Shown here piece after piece: positions 46,366-57,445 of a stretch of 64,000 nucleotides of DNA (the first letter of the stretch is position 1; the number at the start of each line of letters is the position of its first letter). The DNA lies in NCBI RefSeq assembly GCF_021134715.1, contig NC_060024.1:4960001-5024000 (forward strand), given 5' to 3'. A program made the translations under genes and the position numbers. Below the pieces are notes generated by a model. The model was not told the origin of the DNA. It ran no database searches and saw nothing but the letters and a program-made list of their open reading frames with translations. This DNA is from Daphnia pulex (Eukaryota > Arthropoda > Branchiopoda > Diplostraca > Daphniidae).

Positions 46366-48251
46366 TTAGTTACCCTTACCCTTGCTAGTGTGAAATGAAT
46401 TAATGAATTATGTGATAACCATATGACAACAAAAAATTACATATGGTAACCCTGATCAAGTTTTAAATGTCTACAATATGGGATAATATAATGAGTCAAA
46501 ACAAAAAAATCGTTATTCTAAAGTAGCTCATTTCATTTATGGAAAGAAAAATGTAAAATGAAATATTCACATAACACCAAAAATGTGTGTATTTAACTTA
46601 TTTTTCCCATGGCTATTCTGCCTGTTTAATGGGTGAAGCAGTGTAGTAAAACATGTTGAAGGCAAGTTATTCTTGCAGGGTTTGGCAATCTACCAGCTTC
46701 AATAGTGAGCAAAGTATATATTTAATTGCAATGTGTTTGTCCAAATAAAAGATTAACATATACATTTTACCTGTGTCACAAGTAAAAATTTTCAGAAACA
46801 GCAGCATGTGAATGAAATATTGTTGTAGTTTGAATGTCAAAGTTACCAGATGAAATGGCCACCTACCAAAAAAGTTAGCTTTCCTTCCACAACCTGTCAT
46901 CATCACAAGAAAACACCAAACTATATAAGTAGTAGCTACAATTAAATACTGTATAAACTATATCTTTAAACAATTAAGTGGCAAAAACTTAAAATTGTTA
47001 TGCTTTAAATTTTAATTTTGCAATTAGAACAGTAGTTGAGTAGAACCATAGACTGAAATAAATGATCATTCCATTTCAACAAATACTATTACTCCACAGG
47101 AATGGGAGTATTCCAAACACAAATTTCATAGATAATCTTGTTTCTCAAAATTTCGATCTGTCCAAATTATAATACAAATAAATAAAAATTGTGTTTTATT
47201 ATTATTCAAATCTTACCTTAAGATGAACATTATGAGGTAAAAGCTCTTCATCCAGACTATCTCTGATTTCCAAAGTATTAGTTTAGACAATTCTAAATCA
47301 GTTTTTGGAGCTCCAAATCGAGCGGCAATTACAGCTTCATCTAGGGCTAATGACATCGAAGATTCAGGTCTTGATGAATCAGCAGCTTCCGAAGACTCAG
47401 ATGCCCTACATGAGGGGGCTTCAGCTAGGCCTGATGTTGCCGATCCTGGTCTTCCTGTGGATAGCCATAAGCCATAAGTAATTCAAGTCCCAAGTAATTA
47501 TGTTCTTAAACATTTTAATTAAAAAGTTGTCATATTTAATTGTTTATACTCCCGGGCGAAATCGTAAAATTAAAAAAACGGAGGACTACGGTGCGAAATA
47601 ATAATTTTGATACGTCCTTCGACAATCTATAGATCTTATTGCAATTCAAAAGTACGCGACATAGCCAAAAGTCGTACGCAGCTTACGCCAATGCGCACCA
47701 CTGTGGCCTATAGCCGAACTAGAATTTGTTTTATGCTTGACTAATCCTATACTCCCACCTACTACCACGGAATCGCGTACTTTTGAAATGCAATAAGATC
47801 TATAGAAGCAAGAAAGAAATAAAATAAAATACAATCTCTCTCTTTTTCTCACTCTAAAGAGTATACCCTTCTTTAATCAGTGCGCTTTGGAAAAAAAAGT
47901 ATAGCGACATCGTCTTTGACCCAGTTCGTTTATGCGCCCATAATCTTAACTTGTTTTAAATATTTTCAGGCGAGGGAGGATATAAGCGCAAACAGCTGAT
48001 GCACGCGCGCTAATTTGATCCACTGTATTATTTACACACAGAAAATTTTTCTGCTGTATATTAAAGCAGTAGACCGCGAATCTTCGCATCACGCCACTTA
48101 TATACGTAGAGCTAGGCATTTATTGGGCTTTATATGTACCTAATGCACGGCATAATAATCTATTTTTTGCAGTCTGTACACGACACCAGCACGGAGGTGG
48201 AACCAAAAACGCGTGTTTGTTATATTATAGATATTATATTTTATAGAAAAA
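46366..48251. other. non-coding left interior of the 8.45-kb transposon
   Basis: AT-rich. An inverted pair around 47610-47810 (AGATCTTATTGCAATTCAAAAGTACGCG and its near reverse complement at 47770-47805) marks a possible small nested fold-back insertion of about 180 bp. No supported ORF. Confidence 0.4.
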
Positions 48252-49059
48252 GTGTTTGTACGAAGGATTTCCCCGATGTACTGGGGAAATCCTTCCAAAT
48301 TTAAGTTTTTACCAGGAGAGAGGGCAGCACTTATTTCAATTAAATCGTTGTGTATGTCACTGATGGATAAAATACCTTCACTGTATGCCTCTCCTTCCAT
48401 ACCAGAAAACAATACTGCAGTTGAACAATTCACCATTAAGGCTGGCAAAACAAGAAAAAATCAGGCAAATCAAGAAGTTGATAGAAGAAATATATTGGAT
48501 GCTTGTGGCAGAACCATTTCCAATTACATCAACGATTGGTGCGAGAGAAAGCACGGTGAATTTATCTATGGTGCTGAGAATTATGAGATTCAATCGAGTG
48601 GTCGTATTTTCTGCTTGACTTGTAAATTACATTCACGGTACATTTTGAGTACTACTGGGTACTGGAAAACCACTTTTACTGATCACATACTAAAGCGCAA
48701 TTCTCTACAAACATCAGGTATTTTAACATTATAAACAATTTTTTATTATGGAAAAGACCTTTGTAATTTTGGGGTGAAATTTTCTTTAACAGATAAGAAG
48801 ATGGATTTAAAATAAAAAAAGGATGGGAAATCAGTTGAAAAAAAGCCCTCTCTGGTAGATTAGAATATTTGTCTTAACATTTAACAGTTTTATAATAAAT
48901 CGTGTAACCTTTATATATGATTTATACAGGAAAAGGGGGACAAGGAAGTGAAGAAATCGCAAATGGTGCTTCACTTAGGCCTATACTGCTTCCGGAAGAA
49001 AGTGATGAAGACGACAGTGATCTGGAATCTGAACATGACAAGGAAGATTTTGTGGAAGA

Positions 49060-49150
49060 CGAACAAAAAGACAAGCAAGAAGACGAGCAAGAAGACGAGC
49101 AAGAAGACGAGCAAGAAGACGAGCAAGAAGACGAGCAAGAAGAAGAGCAA
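49060..49150 (+). repeat. 12-bp coding minisatellite (GACGAGCAAGAA), acidic tract
   Basis: Six or seven tandem copies encode the repeated tetrapeptide Glu-Asp-Glu-Gln in the second transposase exon. Period and frame agree, so copy number can change without a frameshift. It probably forms a disordered acidic linker. Confidence 0.95.
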
Positions 49151-50371
49151 GAAAACACAAACGAAGACCGAACAAATCATAATTGGAAGAATAAAGCATC
49201 TCGAAAACGTATTAAAGCTTCCCCTACAGCTACTCCACATAAAGTTGTAAAATCAGGATCTAAGGGAAATACATCGGGTTCTAAACTTTATCGCTCATCT
49301 TCATTCATTGATGGAAACACCTGCATGAAAAAGATATTAAACGCTCGAGAAAAACAATCAAGATCGGAAAAGAGAAAGCAAAGCATGCTAAGAGTAGGTG
49401 CCACCGATCTTTACCAAACCTATATTCATAACCACTTCAATGTTCTTGACGAAATTTCCCTTCTTGCAAAGAAAAACGTCTCGTTGGGCAAACTGAAAGA
49501 AATGGCTGTGAAAGCTAAAGAGCAGCAGGATTTTATAGCTGTTAGGGAAACTCGAATCGGAAACCATGCCAAAAGTGAAATTAATCCCATTTCTCTTTTA
49601 AAGCGTATGATGGAGCAAGCCAAGTCGCAATCAAACAAAAAAAAGGTGAAGGCGATACAAGGATGGTGTCCTCTTGGATTTTTCTCTTAACATTTGGATC
49701 CTTGTGGAAGCAAGATTTACGAGATTTTACATGAGAATATGCCTGGTGTACTTCCGTCTCCTACTACCGTTCGAGAAAAATTAGCAAAATTCAGCACATC
49801 TTGCATGCCAGGTAGATTTGATAATTGCTGATAGACGATAGATCTATTGGTTAATTTTATAATTAATTTTTCTACTCTTCAGGTAGCATACATTTGGATC
49901 TGTTGCTGGACTCAATCAAAACAAATAACTATCCGATGGTCGTCTCGATTTCGGAAGACGCTACTGCCATCATTTCGAAAAGGGAGTTCCATCTGAGATA
50001 TAATCGCATCCTTGGCGGAAGCCTTCCGCTTGGGGATAATGGTTTGCCTGATAGGAAATATTGTGGCGTCGTGAATTCAGTCGAAGACATAGTTCAGTAC
50101 TTCAAGCACTTCAAGGCAGCCATAGTTATGTTCGTTATAATGGCACAACCGATGGCCGATGACGCTCCTGCTATTCGAATTGGAACTTTTGCCAGTGACA
50201 ATAAAATGACATCACTTGATGTGAAGAATAGGCATACCTACGTTAAAGAGTGCTTAAAAAAGGCAGGAATCGATGTGATTGCGAATGGATCCGATGGTGA
50301 CAGTCGGGAAATGAAATTCATGCTAGAGCATACGGGAATTGGAATGAAAATTTCTGATTTCCCAAAAAACT

Positions 50372-50380
50372 CGGAAGAGT
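50372..50380. repeat. left 9-bp target-site duplication (CGGAAGAGT)
   Basis: Identical to 52031-52039 at the other side of the nested element. Confidence 0.93.
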
Positions 50381-52030
50381 GGGTGTTACTAAAGTATGGA
50401 ATTGGAACTTCCAAAATGGAAGTATAAAATATGGAATTCGATCGAAAACTATGGAATTCAAGGGCCGACTTTCCAGATTTTAGCAAAATTTCTGCCGTCT
50501 AAAATATGGAAATGGAACTTCCAAAAATTAATGGAATTCAACTAAAAATTCTAAAAATTCACATTTTTTTTTGTGGCACTAGATGGCATATACATTTCAT
50601 ATTCATATTTATTTATAAGTGCCACCAATACTGCCCAACCCACATATTGTTCTATTTTTTTAGATTTTTTTTTGCTTGTCCTACAATTTTTTTGTAAAAT
50701 ATAAGGAAGCTGAATAAACTAAGAAATCTATATATTTTTATTTTGAAAAATTGATTTTTTAAATCGCACCTTTGAAATTGGGTGAGTTAAGAAGGTTAGC
50801 GACTTAGTCCCCAGGGAGAAAAACCATGCTTTAGAGAGGGGGAATCAGTGCGCACAATTTTCGAATGGGTGGCCTCTAAACTTGCAACTGAGCATAAATT
50901 TGATTTGTATATGTAAAATACCGCTTAATGAGAAATATTGTGGGATGTCGAACCCGGCACAAAAGAGCACACGGATGATAATCGCACGGTGGCAGACGTG
51001 CGTACACACACGACAAGGCAAGCGCAAATGCGCACACAAAACCGACACGGAGGTAGAGAAATAGAAATGGGAAAGATAACTCGTAATCGGCACTGAACTG
51101 GGTTAACTGAAGAAGAACGGAGAAAAATGAAAGGAGTCGATAAGTAACTAGCTAATCAGAAATTAGGAAGAGCTCTACTAACTAGTCGGAGAGTCGAACG
51201 AGACTAACTAACTGTTTGTCACACATTTGCGACGAAACTTTGCATACAGCTGGGCCCATCTGGTCCAGCGACAAAGGCACATTATTCACTAATAATCGCC
51301 CTGTGTAAAGGGTACCCCCAAATACGTTGACGTGTGAAACGATCACTTGTCAATATTATTCTGGGGTAGGCCTAACACTATGGGAACTAACACATTAACA
51401 CACAATTTATGGATGGCTCTAATTCTAAAGTGGTTATAATATTACTGGCGCCGGACGGCGTTAGGTTGCAGCATTCAAAATAATTAAAGAATTTATTTGA
51501 ATTCTATTGTCGCGTAGTGGAGTTATACTGTCGGGCAGTGGAGTTCTATTGTCAGGTATTTAAAATAATATAAAAAATAAGTTCTTATATGTCGTTGGAT
51601 TTCTACTGTCGTCGGAGTTCTACTGTCGCATACAAAGAAATTTTTTAAATTATTTAAAATATTGGGGTTCTATTGTCGGTCGAGTTCTTCTGTCTTTAGA
51701 GTTCTACGGTCGCCGCCATAACTTTTATTTATATGCAATCGTATTTTTCTTTATTTGCTTGATCTTTCTTAACATATATAAATTCATTATGTTGTAATGA
51801 ATAATAATAAACTATAAAAATTCAAGAATTTAATTCGTGTTCCATTTTTTTTTTTAACTTCTGTGTTCAATTTTGGAATTCCATATTTTTCGTCTACTTC
51901 CATACTTTAGGCTCCTACTTCCAGTGTTTGAGACACCTAACGCCACCTAGCGGATTCCATAGTTTTCTGTCGAATTCCAGATTTTATACTTCCATTTTGG
52001 AAGTTCCAATTCCATAGTTTAGGAACACCC
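50381..52030. mobile_element. 1650-bp non-autonomous TIR element nested in the transposase exon
   Basis: The left end GGGTGTTACTAAAGTATGGA and the reverse complement of the right end GGGTGTTCCTAAACTATGGA agree and stay similar for about 75 bp (AATTGGAACTTCCAAAATGG, then AAGTATAAAAT, CTATGGAAT). A 9-bp direct repeat flanks it. No ORF above 82 codons. Nine-base duplications with long TIRs are typical of Mutator-like elements, so this is best called a MULE-derived non-autonomous element, on structural grounds only. Without it and one target copy the host frame continues from SEE into YRFLRLC. Confidence 0.93.
51505..51720. repeat. degenerate repeat of GAGTTCTACTGTCG in the nested element
   Basis: Eight copies of (G)AGTTCTAYTGTCG or close variants occur in 215 bp at irregular spacing, interrupted by AT-rich spacers. 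Confidence 0.75.
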
Positions 52031-52039
52031 CGGAAGAGT
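52031..52039. repeat. right 9-bp target-site duplication (CGGAAGAGT)
   Basis: Partner of 50372-50380. Confidence 0.93.
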
Positions 52040-53774
52040 ATCGTTTTTTGAGATTATGTCCAGTATTGTCATGTGACATCCGAACTGGTGATTTCGACAT
52101 TCAAGATGTTCCTCACATCTTAACGAAACTTCGAACTAAGTTGCTTAAGACAGATTTGATTGCCCTTGGCAATTATGTTGCTACGTCAAACGACCTTCAC
52201 TGTCTGATTGATCAAAAGTCTAAGATAAAATGCTGATTAGAAAAGGTACGGTTAGGTTAAATTTATTTCAATTTTGGTTTTTATCAATGTCTTAATATAT
52301 TTTTTAATTTTTTGTGCAGTCGATCTGTCTTTGGTTGACAAGATGAACTTTGATGCAGCTGAGCGAATCTGTCATCCCAAAGTTCGTGAGATGTTGGCCG
52401 AGGTTTGGAAGGTATATAGTATTATATATAGCTAATACTTTAATCGCCAATAATTAAAGTTCCTAATTTCTAAAAATATAATAGGGGGATGCTGCTGGTA
52501 CATCTTTTTATCTTGAAATGATGGATCTCGTAAAGTCATCTTTCCTAGAAAAGAATATTTCACCTCTTCAGCGCATCAACAAAATCTGGACTGTAGTGTT
52601 TTGCTTGCGGTACTGGCGCTTATGGCTGACATGCGATAGAGTTTATACCCTGGGAAAAAACTTTATTTCTTCTAATGCTTATTTGTTAATTGAGATCAAT
52701 GCCCACTCTCTCCTCCTTCTTATTCGCAAGTGTCGAGCTGAGAAAAATCCAGAACTACTGCTCCCTTGGTTACTCGGCAGTCAACAATGTGAAAAAAATT
52801 TCCGCCAATTGCGTTCTTTATGTCCTGTTGGCCTGAACCAACCAAATGTCACGGAATATCAATTTTTAGATCGAGCGAGGAAAATAGACGTAAATCTTAT
52901 TCTACAGCAGCAGTGTGCCAAGGATGGGGTTATTTATCGTCGCGATATCGAAAAGAGTAACCGAATGGGGGGTTCGTCTTACGCACTACAAAAGATCGTG
53001 TTACCATCAGATGAGGATATATCGAATGAACTTAAAATATGCATGCAAATTGCAAAGAAAAAGATGAACGATCTGGGAATTGAATTAGACGGTAGGGATA
53101 CTATTAACTTTCAGTTTGATCCGTCGTATGGCAAAACCATAAGAAACAGGACGATTTCGAAATTGAATTTGAAGAAAGAGACGAAGAGCAAGAGGATCGT
53201 GATGACGGTGACGATTGCGCCGAAAGTGAAGTCGAACAGGATCCTCCAGCTAGCTTCATTTCCTGACTCCCGAAAATTTATTGTGAAGACAGTGGGAAAA
53301 ACAGCGATTGTAAGAATCGGAGACTGGTGTTTATTTGAAACACTTCCGGGTAACACGCGAGAATATTTGTTTCTATTAGGGCGAGTATTACTATTTCAAT
53401 TTTTGTCAGGCAATAAGCAGAAACAAATTTACGAGTGGCAAATTGGTATAGATAAGAAAGCCGATAAAGACATTGGTTTCAATTGTACATGTTACAAATT
53501 CGATGATCAAACAAACGGACTAAAAAAATGTCCTCAACTGGAACAAAGTTGGCTATTCTTGTTCATGCTTTTCATCCTTTCCCTAGCTATATCTGCAGTC
53601 TCCCTCCACCAACAATCCCTTCATGTAATAAAATTGTGTATCCCCAAAACATTGTAGATGATGCAGAACCTTTGTTATCAAAACTGAAATAAATGCCCTG
53701 CAATTGTATTGTGATATCATTTGTTTATGATTCATATTTTGTTGGTGAATACTTATATGAAGGAGAATTTGAGA

Positions 53775-54000
53775 AATAAGGGGAAAATTATGCTTAAATG
53801 GGAAATTTTAGGAAAAACTAAGGAAAAATGGGTTAAGTTAGGAAAAATTGGGAAAAGTTAGGAAAAATTGGGAAAAATGGGAAAAATTTGAAAAATTTGG
53901 GAAAATATGGAAAAATTTGGGAAAATATGGAAAAATTGGAAAAAATAGGAAAATATGGAAAAATGGGAAAAAAATAGAAAAAATGGAAAAAATATTTTTC
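53775..54000. repeat. right subterminal low-complexity array (GGGAAAATT type)
   Basis: About 220 bp of GGGAAAAATTG, GGAAAATAT and similar units, purine-rich on the plus strand, next to the right TIR. It has the same strand sense as the left array although the TIRs are inverted. Confidence 0.9.
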
Positions 54001-54037
54001 CCTTGGTTCACTTCCAAAAAGAGTCGGCGACCCCTCG

Positions 54038-54045
54038 ACGCGAAT
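54038..54045. repeat. right 8-bp target-site duplication (ACGCGAAT)
   Basis: Partner of 45578-45585. Confidence 0.93.
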
Positions 54046-54291
54046 TTCAATATTCCCAACTCTGTTGGACGAACCGCAATGCATTTTCTGTCAATTAGTA
54101 ATAGTCCTCACTTGGCAAAACAATTAAGTCGCGATGTGTTCAGAATAGATATGGAGATTACTGATAGGGATGGCAACACCCCATTCATGGCTGCTGTCAG
54201 ATATGACAGCAGTCGGATGGTTCAGTATTTTCTCCAAGTTGGTTATAGGCGAGAAAAGAAAGAGAAAGATGGCAACACGCCGTTGAAATAA
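54046..54291 (+). pseudogene. ankyrin-repeat gene, 3' half
   Basis: Continues the reading frame of 45256-45585 for 81 codons to TAA at 54289-54291, with ankyrin features (VGRTAMHFLSISNS, DRDGNTPFMAAVRYDSSRMV). It matches the paralogue fragment at 41200-41440 (NFNIPNSVGRTAMHFL against DFNILNSDEQTAVHLL). That places the transposon insertion inside an ankyrin unit and not at an exon edge. Confidence 0.8.
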
Positions 54292-54640
54292 AACCCGCAC
54301 CCATTTTTTTTGTGTGCCTCAATATATACATTTTGTTTGTCTCTTTTCTTATCTCACTTCTCTTTCTCTATCGTCCTACCATTTAAATTCCCCGAATTAT
54401 GGGGATATATCCCTATCCACATTTTCTTTACTCTTCCTACATGCCCATTCCTCCTTTACACCTTCATTCCTATTATTAGTTTGACACGTATAGTGCCATC
54501 AACGAACCGGAGCCACTAGCCCCAGTTTTTCTCTCCCCGACGGAAATTTATTAACACTTGCAGTGACCACAGTGCCCACTCCACCTATTTGACAGTTTCA
54601 CTTTCAACAAGTTAAAACTTTTGTACTAAACTTTCAATTC
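54292..54640. other. intergenic, pyrimidine-rich
   Basis: CT-rich sequence with no supported ORF. A phrase CCTCAATATATACAT is shared with about 58075, suggesting old repeat relatedness. Confidence 0.4.
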
Positions 54641-56390
54641 CAGAAATGGAGACGAAATTTTATGTTCCAGTGGTGGTAAACAACATCCGTGTCTAACCTA
54701 CTTCGCTACAAATTTGGCGATAACCCTCATCCGCAAACCCGTGGCGGAAGGGATGAAATGTGTTCTGTAACTGGTATCTGGCCCGGACGTATCATTCATC
54801 GACCCGGCAACGGCCCGCGTATTTCCACTTTTGTGGGAAATACGCTTCACCCTCACGACTAAAGATCAGCCAATATCGACGATGGCGTACATCGTGCAAG
54901 ACGAAGAAATAGGAGCATCGATAATCATTGGAATGGATACAATTATAGCACTCAAAGGTACTATAATAATAGACGAGGAGGAACACACAAATCCCCTCTT
55001 CCCAATGCCGGGGGACGAAAAAGTGCTTTATACAAAACCGGTGTGGGCCACCGGGCTCGGTGTCTCCCTTGCGTCACCGGCATACGCATCAAAATCGGAA
55101 ACGGCAGTCGTACCACATGACGCCCCGGACCAATACTACGACTGCGTGACCAGGTCTAATTTTTTCATCACTGGAAAGATACACATGCCTCTCCCCACCA
55201 ACCCGAAATTTTGTGTATTGATTTCAAAAATCACTACCCCTATAATTTTAGGCCTAGACTATATGCGGAGCGTCGACTTCCAACTAAAGTTTTTGGAAAT
55301 GTGCATCTCTTGGCCGCTAACACTCGTAGTCTGCCCGTACCGCCACCCCGCAAGATCAGTAACCAGTCCGACATGCTCCAGATGCGGAGTAAGCGGGTAA
55401 GTAATTCAATTACGCGCTTATCGAATTTACCAAAACTACAGAAGCGAATAAGAGAGCATTTTACAAGAATTATTGGCTAATAAAATTATAAGACCGTCAG
55501 TTTCCCCATGGGCGGCACCCGTAGTATTAGTAAAGAAGAAGAACAGGGGGATAAGGCTTTGCATGGATTATCGGAAATTAAATAAAATCACGAAAAAAGA
55601 TTCATTCCCATTGCTCGAGAATTGATGACGTTTTAGACATGTTCCATGGCTAGCGAGATTTTTCGACGCTTGATTTAGCGTCAAGATACTGGCAAATTGA
55701 AATGGACGACAGCTCCAAAGAAAAGACTGCCTTTATTGTAGAAAATAACTTATATGATTGGAACCGTCTAGCATTCGGTTTAACCAACGCGCCTGGTACC
55801 TTCCAGCGCCTGATGAATTTTGTTTTGCACTCAGTGATTGGGAAAAACTGCTTGGTGTACCTCGATGACATAATTGTGTTTTCGAGATCAAAAGAAGAAT
55901 ATTTGACAAATTTAGAACAAATATTTAACCTTTTAAAAGAGGCCAATTTAAAACTTGGCCTCTTCAAATGCAAGTTTGTGTGTGAGTCCGTGCAATATCT
56001 AGGGTACGTGATTTCAGTAAATGGCATCTTACCAGACCCTGCGACAAGTGGAGTTCCTGAAAAATGTCAAACGTCCCACAACCATCACAGAAATCCAATC
56101 CTTTTTAGGGCTGGCATCCTACTACCGGCGTATTATTCGAAACTTCGCCAACATTGCCCATCCACTGATTGAACTTACAAGAAAAAAGAAAGTTAAACTG
56201 GATAAAAAAAGACAAGAAAAAGGGTCTGATTATGAAGGAAGACAGAAACAGTACCGACGCATTTATTTGGGGTTACAAGGAACAGGCCGTTTTTGAGATT
56301 CTTCGCGAATGTCTCATCGTGCTGCATGTCGTCGCCTTTCCCGATTTTAATAAAGAATTTTTCATTTTTAATTCAACCATTTTTTAATTC
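54641..56390 (+). pseudogene. Ty3/gypsy retrotransposon pol remnant (protease, reverse transcriptase, start of RNase H)
   Basis: Plus-strand segments in order: a retropepsin-like end (GASIIIGMDTIIALKG, about 54920-54970), then RT motifs [12 protein letters not shown] and [12 protein letters not shown] (about 55505-55590), FGLTNAPGTFQRLMN, and the catalytic YLDDIIVFS (about 55858-55884). After these come FLGLASYYRRIIRNFA (about 56100-56150) and an RNase H-like beginning. Breaks include a frameshift at about 55620, an in-frame TAG at about 55650 and a frame change near 56040. Integrase is absent. A dead copy. Confidence 0.88.
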
Positions 56391-57125
56391 AACCAAATCC
56401 TCCAGCATACAAATCAGCATTAACCTGTATACGAGAAGTCATTGTCGACGACAAACAGACCAACAGCCCAGCAGAACCAGAGCCAACCAAAGATGGAATA
56501 ATCGACGTAGAAGTCGAGGTAATTGCAGAAAAAATCATCAGCGATTGGAGACAGCTGCATCAATCACTGATGCGCACGTCACCTGCATCGCCGGAAGAGC
56601 GCGAACGAGAGAAGGAGCCTACCGAAGGACCTGCGCTTCCTCCTATCCGAATGAATAAGTGGTCGGCTTATACAACTGACCGGGAAGTTGAAGAGATAAT
56701 GAAATATCAAAGCAGCTGGGACATTGTGGACCCCGAGCCAGCAGAGAAAAAATCCAGAAAAAGTAAGAGCGAGGATTCCAAGCGTCATCTCGAGTGACCG
56801 TTCGACGTGGAAGACAGCCTGCCAGGGCACTTAAAAGAGCTCCGGCGTACTCTTACACGTCTTCGGGAGACCGCAAAACAGGCCAGGCAAAACTTGGACC
56901 AAGTTCGCCGCTTAGCATATGACGCTGACCTCATACAGATCGGCATCCAGCAACTTGTAGGCGAGAGGATGATGGAAATTGGAAACGGATCCAGATGGAA
57001 TAAAAAGAGGATGACCAGCATTTTGAATATTATGTCTTTGAATTATGCATCTTTATTTGTCCATGATTATTCGTTGCAAGTGCCTTCATATCAAGACAAT
57101 GTCAGGGAAAAGAAAGAATAATAAA
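56391..57125 (+). pseudogene. unidentified charged ORF pair downstream of pol
   Basis: Two plus-strand ORFs, the first open to a stop at about 56797 and the second at 56807-57121, read Glu/Lys/Arg-rich protein with helical heptads (LKELRRTLTRLRETAKQAR). Position suggests a retrotransposon-encoded gag-like or accessory protein, but no zinc knuckle or known domain is seen. Confidence 0.35.
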
Positions 57126-57299
57126 AAAAAAAAATGAGCGTTGACGGCCAGACCGGCTACCAATCAAGCTCAGACAAGCCTCTACCAAGGCCCAGATGCT
57201 GACTTGATAGGTGTAGAGTTTCACTTGGAACTAAAACTCTCGGAAACTAGTTTTAAATAATTTTCCCTTGCAACCCGGACCCAAGGAGAATTTCAGGGG

Positions 57300-57445
57300 C
57301 CTGCTATGAAACAGTTTATAGTGAGAAAACCAAGTAAAATAGGATGACGACATTATTTTTCAATTGATTCTTTGATTCTTCCCAAGATTTTGCATTCTGA
57401 TATGCAAACTTTAATTTCCGCCACCTGGTTGGTCGGACGACCCGC
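57300..57445 (+). repeat. repeat block shared with 43262-43430, copy 2
   Basis: Starts near GCCTGCTATGAAACAGT after a purine-rich AAGGAGAATTTCAGGGG and includes CCACCTGGTTGGTCGGACGA. The preceding purine tract could be a polypurine tract, which would make this the start of a 3' LTR. Confidence 0.6.

Larger units (their letters stand above)
48252..53657 (+). pseudogene. multi-exon transposase-like gene of the 8.45-kb transposon, inactivated
   Basis: Likely exons: about 48252-48717, 48930-49811, 49883-52245 (minus the nested element 50381-52030 and one target copy), 52320-52411, 52485-53657, with GT-AG junctions. Exon 1 has a finger-like C-x2-C...W...H unit (FCLTCKLHSRYIL, YWKTTFTDHIL). Later come LPSPTTVREKL, VSISEDATAI, ANGSDGDSREMKFM and LLGSQQCEKNFRQLRS. 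The two Asp motifs and the Glu motif suggest an RNase-H-like DDE catalytic core. Lesions: an in-frame TAA at 49688-49690, a stop or frameshift near 52230, likely compensating shifts at about 53158-53265 (where an acidic reading frame is interrupted), and the nested insertion. The start codon is unclear. I recognise the type from uncharacterised invertebrate proteins but not the superfamily. Confidence 0.7.
45586..54037 (+). mobile_element. 8452-bp DNA transposon with 8-bp target duplication, inserted in an ankyrin gene
   Basis: Left end CGAGGGCTCGCCGACTC and right end (reverse complement) CGAGGGGTCGCCGACTC match but for one base, and both continue CTTTTT with further similarity (GTGGTTCAC / AGTGAACC). 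An exact ACGCGAAT flanks each side. Inside are low-complexity GGGAAAATT arrays next to both TIRs, a multi-exon transposase-like gene at 48252-53657, and a second transposon at 50381-52030. The 8-bp duplication, short TIR and Cys/His finger in the protein fit the hAT or P superfamilies; I cannot decide between these or another group. The transposase is broken, so this copy is not autonomous now. Confidence 0.92.

Noticed and set aside
48922..49240. Minus-strand Ser/Cys-rich and Leu-rich ORFs opposite the acidic tract
   Set aside because: Shadows of the 12-bp repeat; the plus strand carries the transposase reading with matching splice sites.
53775..54000. Lys/Gly/Glu-rich open reading frames across the GGGAAAATT array
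   Set aside because: Open in several frames only because of base composition; no start codon context or domain.
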